Source: Nitrospira sp. (GTDB lineage: Bacteria > Nitrospirota > Nitrospiria > Nitrospirales > Nitrospiraceae). From it: 64,000 nucleotides of DNA. Below are positions 48,514 through 57,693 of this stretch, piece after piece. The notes under the pieces were generated by a model, which was not told the origin of the DNA, searched no databases, and saw only the letters and a program-made list of their open reading frames with translations. Position 1 is the stretch's first letter; each line of letters begins with the position of its first letter. A program made the position numbers and the translations under genes. The stretch is from the NCBI GenBank assembly GCA_020846195.1, contig JADLEJ010000049.1, forward strand, positions 95,254-159,253, in the 5' to 3' direction.

Positions 48514-48978
48514 CTACTCGATGATTGGAAGAATGCGCGTGGCGACGGCTTGGACAAAGCCTTCTTTTTCAGTGGCGACCTTGAGTCCCTGAAAGCTCAG
48601 ATAGTAGCCGCCGTGGCTGGGCGCTTGAATGGTCGCGCTCACTTCGATGCGCTGGCCGTCTTCAATTTCAGGATCGCGGATGAGCGGCCTGCCGCAGAGG
48701 CCGAGCACCGCCACGGACATGACGGCGCTGTCGTCTTCGAGTTTGAAGAGGTAGGCGCCATAGCACACCATCTCGTTGGCTAATTTATACGGATCAAGCG
48801 GCTGCACATCCCGCGCGGTGCCTTGGAGGGTGACCTGGCGCAGATGGTAGATTCTCGGCTCTTCGAGAATCTGCTGAATGGGAATCGGCTCTTCGGCCAG
48901 GAGGGTTGCCGGTAGTCCTATGACCATCAGAAGCGCAGCGGTTCCGAGTTGGAGGAGGAATGATCTGGACGATCGCAT
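48514..48978 (-). CDS. Secreted hypothetical protein, OB-fold-like
   Basis: A 154-residue exported protein: signal peptide [23 protein letters not shown], then beta-rich segments ([25 protein letters not shown] core [25 protein letters not shown]) that look like an OB fold. Two or three cysteines (CYGAY, GLCG) may form a disulfide. No name assigned. Confidence 0.72.
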   Translation of the reverse strand: MRSSRSFLLQLGTAALLMVIGLPATLLAEEPIPIQQILEEPRIYHLRQVTLQGTARDVQPLDPYKLANEMVCYGAYLFKLEDDSAVMSVAVLGLCGRPLIRDPEIEDGQRIEVSATIQAPSHGGYYLSFQGLKVATEKEGFVQAVATRILPIIE

Positions 48979-49047
48979 GGCGCGCGCATTCTACCATTTT
49001 GCCGGCCCGCGCGCTGCGCCCTTCTTTCGCTTCCAGCTGGGGGCCGC

Positions 49048-49053
49048 TATAAT
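49048..49053 (+). promoter_or_regulatory. Candidate -10 element of the M20 gene
   Basis: TATAAT at 49048-49053 is 27 bases before the ATG at 49081, a suitable place for a -10 box. No convincing -35 hexamer is seen at the proper distance. Pattern match only. Confidence 0.4.
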
Positions 49054-49080
49054 CCGCGTGAAAAATATGTGGAGGGATGC

Positions 49081-50451
49081 ATGACGGTCAACAAGCAGCA
49101 GCTCAAAAAATATATTGCGGATAGCCGGACACATTTCGAAGATCTGTTGGGACAATTGGTGGAAGTGCCGTCGATCAGCATGGACCCGGCCCGGGCAGGG
49201 GAGATGCCGCGCGCCGCGACGTTGGCCGTGCAATATTTGAAGAGTCTCGGCGCCGATGCGCAGATCGTCGACACCGGCGGCTATCCGATCATTTCTGGAG
49301 GCTGGACGGTCGGATCTCAGTACCCGACCGTCACCATCTACAACCATCTCGATGTGCAACCGGCGCAGGAGCCGGAATGGAAAGAGGCGCCGTTTGCCTT
49401 TCGCAAAGACGGCGGGATCTATCATGGGCGCGGCGCGACGGACGACAAAGGTCCGGCGTTGTCGGCGCTGCTCGGGGCTCGCTATGCCATCGAACAGGGG
49501 GTTCCTCTCAATATTCGCTTTCTGTGGGAGCTGGAAGAAGAAATCGGCAGTCCGCATTTCGCGGCTGGCCTCAAGAATCGCGCGGCGATTCCACGGCCCG
49601 ACTCCGTCATCGTGTCGGATACGATCTGGATCGCCAAGGGTAAGCCGGCGATGCCATACGGGCTGCGCGGGTTGATCGGCGCGCGGCTGACTTTGAAGAC
49701 GGGAACGAAGGACGCTCATTCAGGCGTCACGGGCGGCGCGGCGCGAAATCCGCTCGCGGAATTGATGGACGTGGCGCAGGCCTGCGTGGATGCCAAAACC
49801 GGCAAGGTGAAGATCCCCGGATTCTATAACGATGTCGTCGAGCCGACGAAGGCGGAAATCAAAAGTTTTCTCAAGTCGGGATTTCAAGTCGCCCGCTTCA
49901 AAGCGGCCTATGGGTTTCAAGCGCTGCGCACGCAGGATCCCGCCGAGATCATGCGGCGGATTTGGGCGGCGCCGACTTTTGAGGTGCATGGCCTGACCGG
50001 CGGCTATCACGGCCCAGGAGTGAAGACCATCGTGCCTGGCCATGGCGAATTGAAAGTCAGCATGCGGCTGGTGCCCAACCAGACGCCCGAGAAGGCGTTT
50101 GCCCTGCTGAAAAAGTTCGTCGCCAAGCTGAACCCCGACGTCAAGGTCGAGGCGGAAGGCATGTTGCAGCCATTCCAGGGTTTATTTGAGGGGCCGTACG
50201 TTGACGCGGTAAAGCGGGCGGCGAAGGCGGGATTCGGCAAAGAGCCGGCGTTCATTCGCGAAGGCGGCTCGATCGGCGCGGTGGTGACCATGCAAAAGGC
50301 CTGGAAGGTGCCGATTCTCTTCATGGGCCTCAGCCTGCCCGAGCATGGCTACCATGCGCCGAACGAATACTTCGATTGGGGCCAGGCTTCCAGCGGCATG
50401 ACGGCGTTCGCGCATTATTTTGAAGAACTGGCGAAGATGGCGAAGAAGTAG
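49081..50451 (+). CDS. M20-family metallopeptidase (dipeptidase-like)
   Basis: A 456-residue di-zinc peptidase. Motifs: YNHLDVQPAQEPEW with the first metal His, GRGATDDKGPALSAL with the bridging Asp, ELEEEIGSPHF with the catalytic Glu pair, and EGGSIGAVV and GLSLPEHGYHAPNE with the last metal His. The dimerisation domain lies between. No signal peptide, so a cytoplasmic dipeptidase is likely. GGAGGG at 49071-49076 supports ATG 49081 rather than GTG 49069. Confidence 0.92.
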   Translation: MTVNKQQLKKYIADSRTHFEDLLGQLVEVPSISMDPARAGEMPRAATLAVQYLKSLGADAQIVDTGGYPIISGGWTVGSQYPTVTIYNHLDVQPAQEPEWKEAPFAFRKDGGIYHGRGATDDKGPALSALLGARYAIEQGVPLNIRFLWELEEEIGSPHFAAGLKNRAAIPRPDSVIVSDTIWIAKGKPAMPYGLRGLIGARLTLKTGTKDAHSGVTGGAARNPLAELMDVAQACVDAKTGKVKIPGFYNDVVEPTKAEIKSFLKSGFQVARFKAAYGFQALRTQDPAEIMRRIWAAPTFEVHGLTGGYHGPGVKTIVPGHGELKVSMRLVPNQTPEKAFALLKKFVAKLNPDVKVEAEGMLQPFQGLFEGPYVDAVKRAAKAGFGKEPAFIREGGSIGAVVTMQKAWKVPILFMGLSLPEHGYHAPNEYFDWGQASSGMTAFAHYFEELAKMAKK

Positions 50452-50472
50452 GAGCGTCCGGATCGCCCCTCT

Positions 50473-50590
50473 TGCTCGCCGAGGCCCCACGATAAAGCGG
50501 TGGTCCCTCAATGCGCGCAGTGAAGGGCAATCCGGCCACTCCCGTAGGTATGTGAGTAGCATGTGCTCGTTCGACGCGCGCAGTCGAGGA
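50473..50590 (+). repeat. Dispersed repeat, copies 2 and 3
   Basis: TGCTCG at 50473 with ATGCGCGCAGTGAAGG at 50511-50526, then TGCTCG at 50564 with ACGCGCGCAGTCGAGG nearby. Both copies resemble the words at 32856-32908. They fill the gene-free stretch after the M20 gene. Confidence 0.35.
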
Positions 50591-50671
50591 TTGGCCAGGC
50601 TGTTTGTGAGAATGAGAGAGGGAGTGATTTTGGTATCGGGCTAGGGATGGGGGAGAGCCGGGATGAGTGTC

Positions 50672-50707
50672 GGGAGCATGCGTTGAAGCGATTCAGCGCA
50701 TGCTCCC
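50672..50707. terminator. Terminator-like hairpin between convergent genes
   Basis: Perfect 11-base inverted repeat: GGGAGCATGCG (50672-50682) and CGCATGCTCCC (50697-50707) with a 14-base loop. It lies between the 3' ends of the M20 gene (50451) and the minus-strand gene ending at 50722. There is no T-run, so it is not a standard intrinsic terminator, but the position suits a shared transcription end. Confidence 0.5.
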
Positions 50708-50721
50708 ACTAGAGCGACGCG

Positions 50722-52446
50722 TTAGTTCTTTTTCTCTTCCGCCGTGGCGAGAATCGGCTGGAATATCGGATCGGCGTCGAGCACGGCTTTCAGCAGTTCG
50801 GAGTGGAGGAAGTAGCGCCAGACTTCGTCGGTCTTTCCCGGCACGTCGTCGAACCAGCGCTTGGCTTCCGTGACGTGGTGCAGCAGCTTGGCCTTGTCTC
50901 CATAGTTGGGCATGAAGATCATGCTGTAGGCCATCGTATATTCCGCCAGGAATTTGTCGAGAGGCAGATCGGCGATGGCCAGCGAGGCCTCTGCGTCGGC
51001 ATAGGCCCGATTGATTTCCGGATCGTGCAGGATTCTGTTCCATGCGGATTTGTGCAGGCGAGACCAGGCCAGTTGCAGCAGGGCTTCAGCCTTGGCAGAT
51101 CTGCGCGCATCGGGAATCTCTTTGACCAAGGCCTCGTGGGTTTCAATGGCGGCTTGCTGGTCGTTGTTCCAGCGGTAGGCGACGCCTAATCGAAACCGGT
51201 TGTCGAGTTGTTCTGGCCTGACTTTGGCCAGCGTTTCCATTGCCGGCAGCATGCGGAAGAGGAAATCGGCCGGTGTCGGCTGGGAGAAGCCGCCCATTTC
51301 CATTCCGTTCGACAGGTCGGTCCGGGTGGATTGAGCATAGATGTTCCAATAGAACTCGTTGACGACCAGGGAGAGGGCCTGGTCTCTGATCGTGAGATTG
51401 TGCCCGTTGCTTCCCTCGCGCAGCAGGACCGCGTAGAGGTTTCGCGTGAGGACGGTTAGCGCGTCGGGTTGATTTGGATCGATAATCAGGATGCGGTTGA
51501 GCAGGGCGACCCGGTCGCGCAACTCAGGAAACGTGGCGGCTCGCGCCGCGGCGGCGGTGAGCGTTCCCGGTTGATCGTTCGGCCCCCACCACACCATGGA
51601 TTCCGGCAGCGGCCGGCTGATCTCCGTCGTGAACGGAATTTTCTCTGCAACCATGCCAGGGACAGACGGTTCGGTGACCACCGGCAGATTGAAGACGGCG
51701 GCGTCGCCGGGGAAGCCATGTTTCTTCAATCCCGTGAAGACGATCCATTGGGTCGTGATGGACTTCAGCGACTTGCGCGCCCGCTTGACGGTATTTGTCC
51801 ACTTGACCGTCCCTTCGGCATAGGTGACCGGCGAGGCCAGCGGGTCCTGGTACTGTACGTTCAACAAGACGCGGGTTGTGGGCACGGCCAGGATTTTTCC
51901 ATTCGCGTTCAACCGGAAGGAGCCGGAGGGCAGGGATTGGCTTTTGGTCACGGCGACGCGGAGGCCGCTGCCCGGAGGAGCGATGCCAAGCTCTTCCATG
52001 ACGAAGGCCGATGCCGGCCTGTTCGCGAGTTCGTCTCTGAAGAAGGCCAGCGGACCGGCGCTCGGCCAGAGCACGGTCATGCCCACATCCTCGCGTTTCA
52101 ATATAGGGGCATGGGCGGTTTTCAAGTGTTCCCAACAGGATTCATAGGAAGGGTCGGTGGCCGGCGGGTAGGCCTTCAATTTCGATGGCGCGGCTGCCAC
52201 CAGGCGAAATTGGCAGGAAAAATCTAATTGCCCGACGGTTACGCGGTCTCCCTTGGCGAGGGCTTCGGCATAGCGCCGCGCGGCATCGGTGGCCGGGTTC
52301 TTAGCTTGGCTGGCCGGTTTGGATTTGTGCGAGGCCGCCGCGAGGGCGGTCTCCGTTCCGGACCATCCTGCCAGCAGGGTGGCCAGCATTGTGAGCAGGA
52401 CGGATGCGCGACGGTTGTTGTGGATGCGACCAATCATCATCATCAC
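50722..52446 (-). CDS. Large secreted protein with TPR-like helices
   Basis: A 574-residue exported protein: hydrophobic N-terminal segment (about residues 14-30) as signal peptide, an N-terminal half with beta-rich regions (LLNVQYQDPLASPVTYAEG, WIVFTGLKKHGFPG), and a helical C-terminal half resembling TPR-type repeats (LDNRFRLGVAYRWNNDQQAAIETHEALVK, KAEALLQLAWSRL). I do not recognise the family. Start is the first of several ATGs (MMMMIG); any of them is possible. Confidence 0.72.
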   Translation of the reverse strand: MMMMIGRIHNNRRASVLLTMLATLLAGWSGTETALAAASHKSKPASQAKNPATDAARRYAEALAKGDRVTVGQLDFSCQFRLVAAAPSKLKAYPPATDPSYESCWEHLKTAHAPILKREDVGMTVLWPSAGPLAFFRDELANRPASAFVMEELGIAPPGSGLRVAVTKSQSLPSGSFRLNANGKILAVPTTRVLLNVQYQDPLASPVTYAEGTVKWTNTVKRARKSLKSITTQWIVFTGLKKHGFPGDAAVFNLPVVTEPSVPGMVAEKIPFTTEISRPLPESMVWWGPNDQPGTLTAAAARAATFPELRDRVALLNRILIIDPNQPDALTVLTRNLYAVLLREGSNGHNLTIRDQALSLVVNEFYWNIYAQSTRTDLSNGMEMGGFSQPTPADFLFRMLPAMETLAKVRPEQLDNRFRLGVAYRWNNDQQAAIETHEALVKEIPDARRSAKAEALLQLAWSRLHKSAWNRILHDPEINRAYADAEASLAIADLPLDKFLAEYTMAYSMIFMPNYGDKAKLLHHVTEAKRWFDDVPGKTDEVWRYFLHSELLKAVLDADPIFQPILATAEEKKN

Positions 52447-52626
52447 CTATTTCCTGAACGCACATAAATAAGGGCTAAAGAACGGTACTGTAGCACGGTG
52501 CCGGACGAATCTGAAAGGGGCCAGGGGAGCGGATTTGCCGATTTTAATGGGGGCGGAATCTCGTGGCGGTCCGGACAGGCCAGACCAGATTTGCATGGGT
52601 AGCGTATCGCGATATGGGCGAAGTCA

Positions 52627-52926
52627 TCAGCGCGGGCGCGCGGCTCGGAGAATGTCGTTGCGCATGCGGGCTCGTTCAGCCTGCGAGAGGGCCAGCGCCG
52701 GCCGGTGCCGGCAGAGGGCGACGGTTTGCCGGAGCGAGAGGACGAATTCCTCGCAGTTGGGGCAGTCGCCGAGGTGTTTGCGCAACTCATCGCAGAGCGC
52801 GCCGGGCAATTCATCGTCGATATAGGCGGAGAGCTTTTTTAAGACGGCGACACAACGTTCTTTTTCGCGGCGGGGCGAGCGGGTGGGTTTCCGTTGAGCC
52901 GATCGGGTTGTTATCCGTTTGCCCAT
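52627..52926 (-). CDS. Zinc-binding anti-sigma factor
   Basis: A 99-residue protein with the ZAS zinc motif KHLGDCPNCEEF (HxxxCxxC) after an YIDDELPGALCDELRKH segment. No membrane helix, so it is a soluble RsrA/ChrR-like type. It starts 2 bases after the ECF sigma stop in the same operon and should bind and silence that sigma factor, possibly under redox or metal control. Confidence 0.88.
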   Translation of the reverse strand: MGKRITTRSAQRKPTRSPRREKERCVAVLKKLSAYIDDELPGALCDELRKHLGDCPNCEEFVLSLRQTVALCRHRPALALSQAERARMRNDILRAARPR

Positions 52927-52928
52927 GG

Positions 52929-53579
52929 CTAGCGTCCTCCTTGCGTGAACGGGTGGCCGTTGTGCGCGTTGTGGGATGGTTCGGATGCGGCAAGTCCCTG
53001 CGCGCTGAGCTCGCGCCGAACGAACAACCGCGCCCGGTGCAGCCGGGATTTTACGGCGCGCTCGTTGAGCCCCACGATGCCGCCCACTTCTTTGGCGCTC
53101 AGCCCTTCCATGTCGCGCAGGACCAGCACCATGCGATATTTCTTGGGCAGCGCGGCAATCGCCCGGTCGAGCGCCTGGCGCAGCTCTTTATTCTGCAACG
53201 CCTCTTCCGGGCTGAGCCCGCCCACCGGGATCTGCAGGCGAAACTCCCCCTCCGAGGTCGGGATAAATTCTTCCAGCGACAGCTCCCGGTCGGGCGCGCC
53301 TTTCCGTTTGCGCCGCATGCGCGAACAGGCGCGCGCCGCAATGGCATAGAGCCAGGTTGAGACCTGCGCCTCTCCACGGAAGGCTTGATAGCCTCGATAG
53401 GCATTGAGAAACGTCTCTTGGACCAGATCCTTCGCCGCTTCGGGCTCCCCGCAGAGCCTGGTCGCGAAGCGGTACATCTGATCGACATGATCGCGATACA
53501 AGGCATCGAAGCTTGCCGCGGTGCGCGCCTCATTGTGCGGGACCGGGGCGGGGCGTTTAGTGGAAGTTGAAGATTTCAT
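52929..53579 (-). CDS. ECF RNA polymerase sigma factor
   Basis: A 216-residue ECF sigma factor. Region 2: DALYRDHVDQMYRFATRL, DLVQETFLNAYRGYQAF, VSTWLYAIAARACSRMRR. Region 4: LPKKYRMVLVLRDMEGLS, EVGGIVGLNERAVKSRLHRAR. A linker of about 35 residues separates them. It directs transcription of a target set that likely includes its own operon. The anti-sigma gene follows at once. Confidence 0.95.
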   Translation of the reverse strand: MKSSTSTKRPAPVPHNEARTAASFDALYRDHVDQMYRFATRLCGEPEAAKDLVQETFLNAYRGYQAFRGEAQVSTWLYAIAARACSRMRRKRKGAPDRELSLEEFIPTSEGEFRLQIPVGGLSPEEALQNKELRQALDRAIAALPKKYRMVLVLRDMEGLSAKEVGGIVGLNERAVKSRLHRARLFVRRELSAQGLAASEPSHNAHNGHPFTQGGR

Positions 53580-53617
53580 GCCTATGCAGAGAGTCTACGA
53601 AGCGGTCGAAAACCCTG

Positions 53618-54613
53618 TCAAGGAGCCGGGTGGCCAGGCGTGTCGTTCAAGTGGTGAAAATCGACGACCGTTCCCTCGCCATTGAGCTCCACCGTGATGG
53701 TATGGCCTTCTTTGGTCCCGGCCAGTGCGGATTTTCCGCGATCGGCTGGAAAGGTCTGTTCTCCGGCAGGAGTCCAGAGTTTTACCTCGGCGTGGTCCGG
53801 GGCTGAGAATTCGAGCGGGCCGGTGATGAAGCGGCGTGTCGGAGCCGTCCCATTGGCCGGGGTCAAGTCGGCCACGACTGAATGATGATGAACATGGAGC
53901 GTCATGGTCTGGCCGACCTTGGCGCCTTTAATGCCGATCTTCGAGTTGACGTTGATGACGCCGACCGCGGTTCTGAAAAAAATGAAATTCGATTTGAGTT
54001 TGGACACCGTGCCGCTCAAGAGCACGTGCGCGTCCGATCCGCTGGGGGGCACTTGCCCGATCTGCAAATCGAACTGGAGGTCATGCACGCCGATGACGGT
54101 GCCGGTGGCGTCGACTTCCACGGTGACCGGGTCGCCGTCATGGAGTGCGGAAAGCTGGGCGTCATGCGCTCCGTAATGAAACGATGCGTCGCCGCCGGGA
54201 GTCCAGCGAGCCAGTTCTTTCGTGTCTTCCGAGCCCTTCACAACGGGGCCGGTCAGGTAGCGATGAACGAGAGAGTCGTCGGTTCGCTTGCGGATCTCCA
54301 CGACCATATGAGGGCCGTGAATCCAAAGCGAGACGCTTTGCGAGGCGCGCATATCCTTGAGTGTGGTTTTCGAACTGAGCGTGAGCAGCCCCACGGGAGT
54401 CTTGAGGAAGACGATGCCGGGCTTCGCTCTCCAGACCGATCCCTTGAGGGCGATAGAGGGGCCGGTCTCATCGTGATCGGTCGTGGCGGCCGGCTCCGAT
54501 GGGGCTTCGGGGAGCGTTTGCGCGACACTCGATGCGGGGAATCCTTGCAGCAAGAGACCGCTCAGCGTGGCGCAGAGGAGTGCAAGGCGGATGTTCATTG
54601 ATGGTGGTGTCAT
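53618..54613 (-). CDS. Secreted protein with two tandem beta-rich repeats
   Basis: A 331-residue exported protein: signal peptide about residues 6-31. The mature part holds two copies of a roughly 120-residue unit. Matching pieces are GIVFLKTPVGLLTLSSKTTL versus FIFFRTAVGVINVNSKIGI, VHRYLTGPVV versus TRRFITGPLE, and VTVEVDATGTVIGVHDL versus ITVELNGEGTVVDFHHL. Function unknown. It precedes the sigma/anti-sigma operon on the same strand by 38 bases and may be cotranscribed. Start is uncertain (54613 or 54598). Confidence 0.75.
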   Translation of the reverse strand: MTPPSMNIRLALLCATLSGLLLQGFPASSVAQTLPEAPSEPAATTDHDETGPSIALKGSVWRAKPGIVFLKTPVGLLTLSSKTTLKDMRASQSVSLWIHGPHMVVEIRKRTDDSLVHRYLTGPVVKGSEDTKELARWTPGGDASFHYGAHDAQLSALHDGDPVTVEVDATGTVIGVHDLQFDLQIGQVPPSGSDAHVLLSGTVSKLKSNFIFFRTAVGVINVNSKIGIKGAKVGQTMTLHVHHHSVVADLTPANGTAPTRRFITGPLEFSAPDHAEVKLWTPAGEQTFPADRGKSALAGTKEGHTITVELNGEGTVVDFHHLNDTPGHPAP

Positions 54614-54767
54614 GATCGTAGGGTAGTTTGGTTCAGGCAATGAGCCGTTCACGTTTCGATCCAGCTAGTCTGCGAATAACATGAGGGTGGAGTCGAGTCA
54701 AGCGCAAACCCGTTCGTTCCGTCACGGTGCGAGGTAAACCGCCTAGAGAGCATTTGCGAGAAAGCGG

Positions 54768-56144
54768 TTATTTTTTGCGGATGAGCAGCCGCAACGGTGT
54801 GCCTGAAAATCCGTAGGCCTCCCGGAGCTGCCGTTCAAGGAATCCGGTATACGCGGGGCCGACATCTTGTGGGTGTCCGCAAAACAAGGCGAAGGCGGGC
54901 GGTTTCGTGGCCACTTGGGTCATGAAGGCCGCTTTCGACGTTTTGGAGGGTTTGCCTTTGCGGACAGGGAGAGGATGCGTTTCAAGAATTTTCTGCAGCC
55001 ATTGGTTGAGCGCCCCGGTCGGGACACGCTTGTTGAACGACGCATAGACGCCATTGATAGTGGGGAACAACTGATTGAGCGAGTCCGGCTGAGCCGCGGC
55101 CCCGAATAAGACCGGCGCCCAGGTCAGGAACGGAAAGCGCCGGTGCAGTTCCCGTTCATATTCCTCGCGGGCTTCGGCGTCGTTGGCGCGAAGATCCCAT
55201 TTATTCACGAGCAGCATGCAGGCACGTCCTTGCTTGAGCACGGCTCCGGCGATTTTCGTGTCCTGTTCCGTCACGCCTTCCACCGCGTCGAGCAGCAGGA
55301 CCGCGACATCGGAGCGGCCGATGGCTCGCAGCGAGCGCATGACGCTGTAGCCTTCAAGCCCTGGCTCGATGCGGCCCCGGCGCCGGATGCCGGCGGTATC
55401 CGTGAAAATATAGTGGTGCCCGTCATGCGTGACGAGCGAATCGATCGGGTCGCGCGTGGTTCCGGGCATATCGCTGACGACCACGCGTTCTTCCCCCAGG
55501 ACCGCGTTGGTCAGCGTCGATTTGCCCACATTCGGGCGGCCGACGAGCGCAATCCTTGGCAGGTGAGCCGGCTCAGCGGCCTCATCGGCGGCGGGCAGCA
55601 GCGGATAGAGGTCGTCCAGCAATTCGGACACGCCGATGCCATGTTCGGCGGAGACGGCGTGGAGCTCGGCTTTTCCCAGCTGATAAAAGTCCGCGACGAG
55701 CGGCTCGGCTTTGGGCGTATCGATTTTATTGATGACGTAGAAGATGGGCTTGGTCACGCCGCGCAAGAGCTTCACGACTTCGTGATCCGGCGGTGTCAAA
55801 CCCGCCCGGCCGTCCAGAATAAACATGAGAATATCGGCTTCGGCGATGGCCAGCTCGGATTGCCGGCGAATCAGTGTCAGCATCCCGTCTGACGCGGAGA
55901 GATCGAGTCCACCGGTATCGACCAGCCGGAATTTACGGTCGCGATAGGTCGCATCCGCATAGTTGCGGTCGCGGGTGACGCCGGGCACGTCGTCCACGAT
56001 GGCGGTTTTCACCCCGAGGATTTTGTTGAAGAGCGTGGATTTGCCCACGTTCGGCCGGCCGATGATGGCGACGAGCGGCATCGGGGCGTCGGAACTGAAG
56101 GGGAGGCTTTTGGCCTTGGCCGGGGAGTCGCGCATCTTTTTCAT
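54768..56144 (-). CDS. der: GTPase Der (EngA), ribosome assembly
   Basis: A 458-residue protein with two GTPase domains in tandem: first P-loop GRPNVGKSTLFN with TRDRNYADA and DTGGLD; second GRPNVGKSTLTN with TRDPIDS and DTAGIRRRGRIE; G4 motifs NKIDTPKA and NKWDLRAN. A KH-like C-terminal domain follows. Der promotes 50S maturation. A 21-residue leader precedes the usual MPLVAIIG start; ATG 56144 is chosen but an internal start is possible. Confidence 0.97.
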   Translation of the reverse strand: MKKMRDSPAKAKSLPFSSDAPMPLVAIIGRPNVGKSTLFNKILGVKTAIVDDVPGVTRDRNYADATYRDRKFRLVDTGGLDLSASDGMLTLIRRQSELAIAEADILMFILDGRAGLTPPDHEVVKLLRGVTKPIFYVINKIDTPKAEPLVADFYQLGKAELHAVSAEHGIGVSELLDDLYPLLPAADEAAEPAHLPRIALVGRPNVGKSTLTNAVLGEERVVVSDMPGTTRDPIDSLVTHDGHHYIFTDTAGIRRRGRIEPGLEGYSVMRSLRAIGRSDVAVLLLDAVEGVTEQDTKIAGAVLKQGRACMLLVNKWDLRANDAEAREEYERELHRRFPFLTWAPVLFGAAAQPDSLNQLFPTINGVYASFNKRVPTGALNQWLQKILETHPLPVRKGKPSKTSKAAFMTQVATKPPAFALFCGHPQDVGPAYTGFLERQLREAYGFSGTPLRLLIRKK

Positions 56145-56209
56145 AAGTGAGGGACCGTATCACATGAATTTTGGCAAACACAACCGGCCTCAGGTACACT
56201 TCGCGAATT

Positions 56210-56896
56210 ATGAAACCAGTGATCGTCAATTGGGCCGGGATCGACGACGTCTTGCTCGACATGGACGGCACGCTGCTCGACCGGCATTTCGACAACTTCT
56301 TTTTTGAGGAAGAGCTGCCGCGCCGTTATGCGGCGATCCACGGAATCCCGTTCGAAGAGTCGCGCGAGCGCCTGATGGCGATGTACCGGTCGGTGGAAGG
56401 GGAATTGGCCTGGACCGATCTCCACTATTGGACCGATCGGGTGGGGATCGACGTGGTCGCCATGCACCGGGAATTGAATCATATGATCGGATTCCTGCCG
56501 GGCGCGGAATCTTTTCTCACGGAACTTCGCCGGCGCGGGAAACGGGTTACCATTTTGACCAATGCCCATATCGCAGGAGTTGAAGTCAAAACCGCTAAGA
56601 CCGGTCTGGATCGCTATGTGGATCGGATCGTCGATGCGTTTGAAGTGGGGTATCTCAAAATGCGCCAGGAGTATTGGCCCGCTTGCCAGCAACTCGTCGG
56701 GTTCGATCCGGCGCGCGCGCTATTTGTGGACGACGATGAGGGGTGCCTCCAGGCCGCGCAGCAGTTCGGCCTGGCTCAGATTGTCCATAGCGCCAAGTCC
56801 AGTTCTCGATTGCCGGCCGAGGCGTCGAGCCGATTCATGTCGATTGAGCGCATGACGGCGTTGCTCAATGGCTCTCCGTTTTTAGCGGAACGCTGA
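56210..56896 (+). CDS. HAD-family hydrolase (YrfG-like)
   Basis: A 228-residue HAD phosphatase. DVLLDMDGTLLDRHFDNFFFEEEL contains the DxD nucleophile pair in a split form (shown here as LLDMDGTLLD), followed by ILTNAHIAG, a Lys in VGYLKMR, and ALFVDDDEGCLQAA for the metal site. YrfG in E. coli acts on GMP/IMP, but that may not hold here. It overlaps the end of the convergent methyltransferase gene by 32 bases. Confidence 0.88.
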   Translation: MKPVIVNWAGIDDVLLDMDGTLLDRHFDNFFFEEELPRRYAAIHGIPFEESRERLMAMYRSVEGELAWTDLHYWTDRVGIDVVAMHRELNHMIGFLPGAESFLTELRRRGKRVTILTNAHIAGVEVKTAKTGLDRYVDRIVDAFEVGYLKMRQEYWPACQQLVGFDPARALFVDDDEGCLQAAQQFGLAQIVHSAKSSSRLPAEASSRFMSIERMTALLNGSPFLAER

Positions 56897-57521
56897 CGCT
56901 TGTCTGGTTTGGTCTGGCGATGCCACGGTACAACTCTCCCCCAATACGCGGGACTCCCTCCATCGCAAAGCGATCGAGTTGCAGGATGTGCAGCCCCGCT
57001 TCGCTGATGAGCTGATCGATGCGCCGGTTCAGGTTGCACCCACAGCCGATCACATTCTGGACAGGGTTCAGCCGGTCCTGCCAGGCGGCGGTCCGGGCAT
57101 CGTCGCTTCGGCCATGCTCTAGAAAGAGGAGATGCCCGTTGGGTTTGAGGACTCGACGGACTTCGCGTAAGGCTTGTCCTGTATCAGGAATGGTGCAGAG
57201 GGTCCAGGTGCTCACGACGTAATCGAAGGAGCGATTTTCGTAGGGGAGCTGCTCGGCGCCAGTGCGGGAAAGCTCAACGGGAAAAGAGACATTTGCTGCT
57301 CGTTTCGCCACGCGATTCGGGAGCAGAGGCGCGGGATCGACCGCTCGCAGCCGCGAGACACCGGTGGGGTAATGGGGGAGATTTAATCCCGTCCCCAGCC
57401 CGACTTCCAGCACCTCGCCCCGTGCCGATTTCAGCACCTCGTTCCGAAGGCGTTGAAATCCGGCCCCGCTCATGATCCGGTCCATCAGGCGTGGAAATAT
57501 GTAGGTGGAATACAGTCCCAT
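56865..57521 (-). CDS. Class I SAM-dependent methyltransferase
   Basis: A 218-residue methyltransferase. SAM-binding motif I EVLEVGLGTGLNLPHY, then AVDPAPLLPNR, motif II-like FDYVVSTWTLCTIPD and motif III RVLKPNGHLLFLEHG. A Cys pair in GCGCNLNRRID is similar to METTL7-like proteins. Substrate unknown. Its stop overlaps the convergent HAD gene. Confidence 0.9.
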   Translation of the reverse strand: MGLYSTYIFPRLMDRIMSGAGFQRLRNEVLKSARGEVLEVGLGTGLNLPHYPTGVSRLRAVDPAPLLPNRVAKRAANVSFPVELSRTGAEQLPYENRSFDYVVSTWTLCTIPDTGQALREVRRVLKPNGHLLFLEHGRSDDARTAAWQDRLNPVQNVIGCGCNLNRRIDQLISEAGLHILQLDRFAMEGVPRIGGELYRGIARPNQTSVSVPLKTESH

Positions 57522-57633
57522 CGTGACCTTGGCTCCCCTTTTGTAGGGTGCCTTCCCCTTCCTCTGAACAATATTCAGATCGTGCCCTCTCCCGTATTCT
57601 TACACCATACAGCGATGGGAATGACGATTTTGG

Positions 57634-57662
57634 TTGGGCGGGAATTCATCGAGATAGATAAT
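57634..57662 (+). promoter_or_regulatory. Candidate promoter of the outer-membrane barrel gene
   Basis: TTGGGC at 57634-57639 and GATAAT at 57657-57662 with a 17-base spacer. The predicted start near 57669 leaves a 25-base leader with GGGAGGGG ahead of ATG 57694. Pattern match only. Confidence 0.5.
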
Positions 57663-57693
57663 CGCGATAGACCATCGATAAAAGGGAGGGGAA

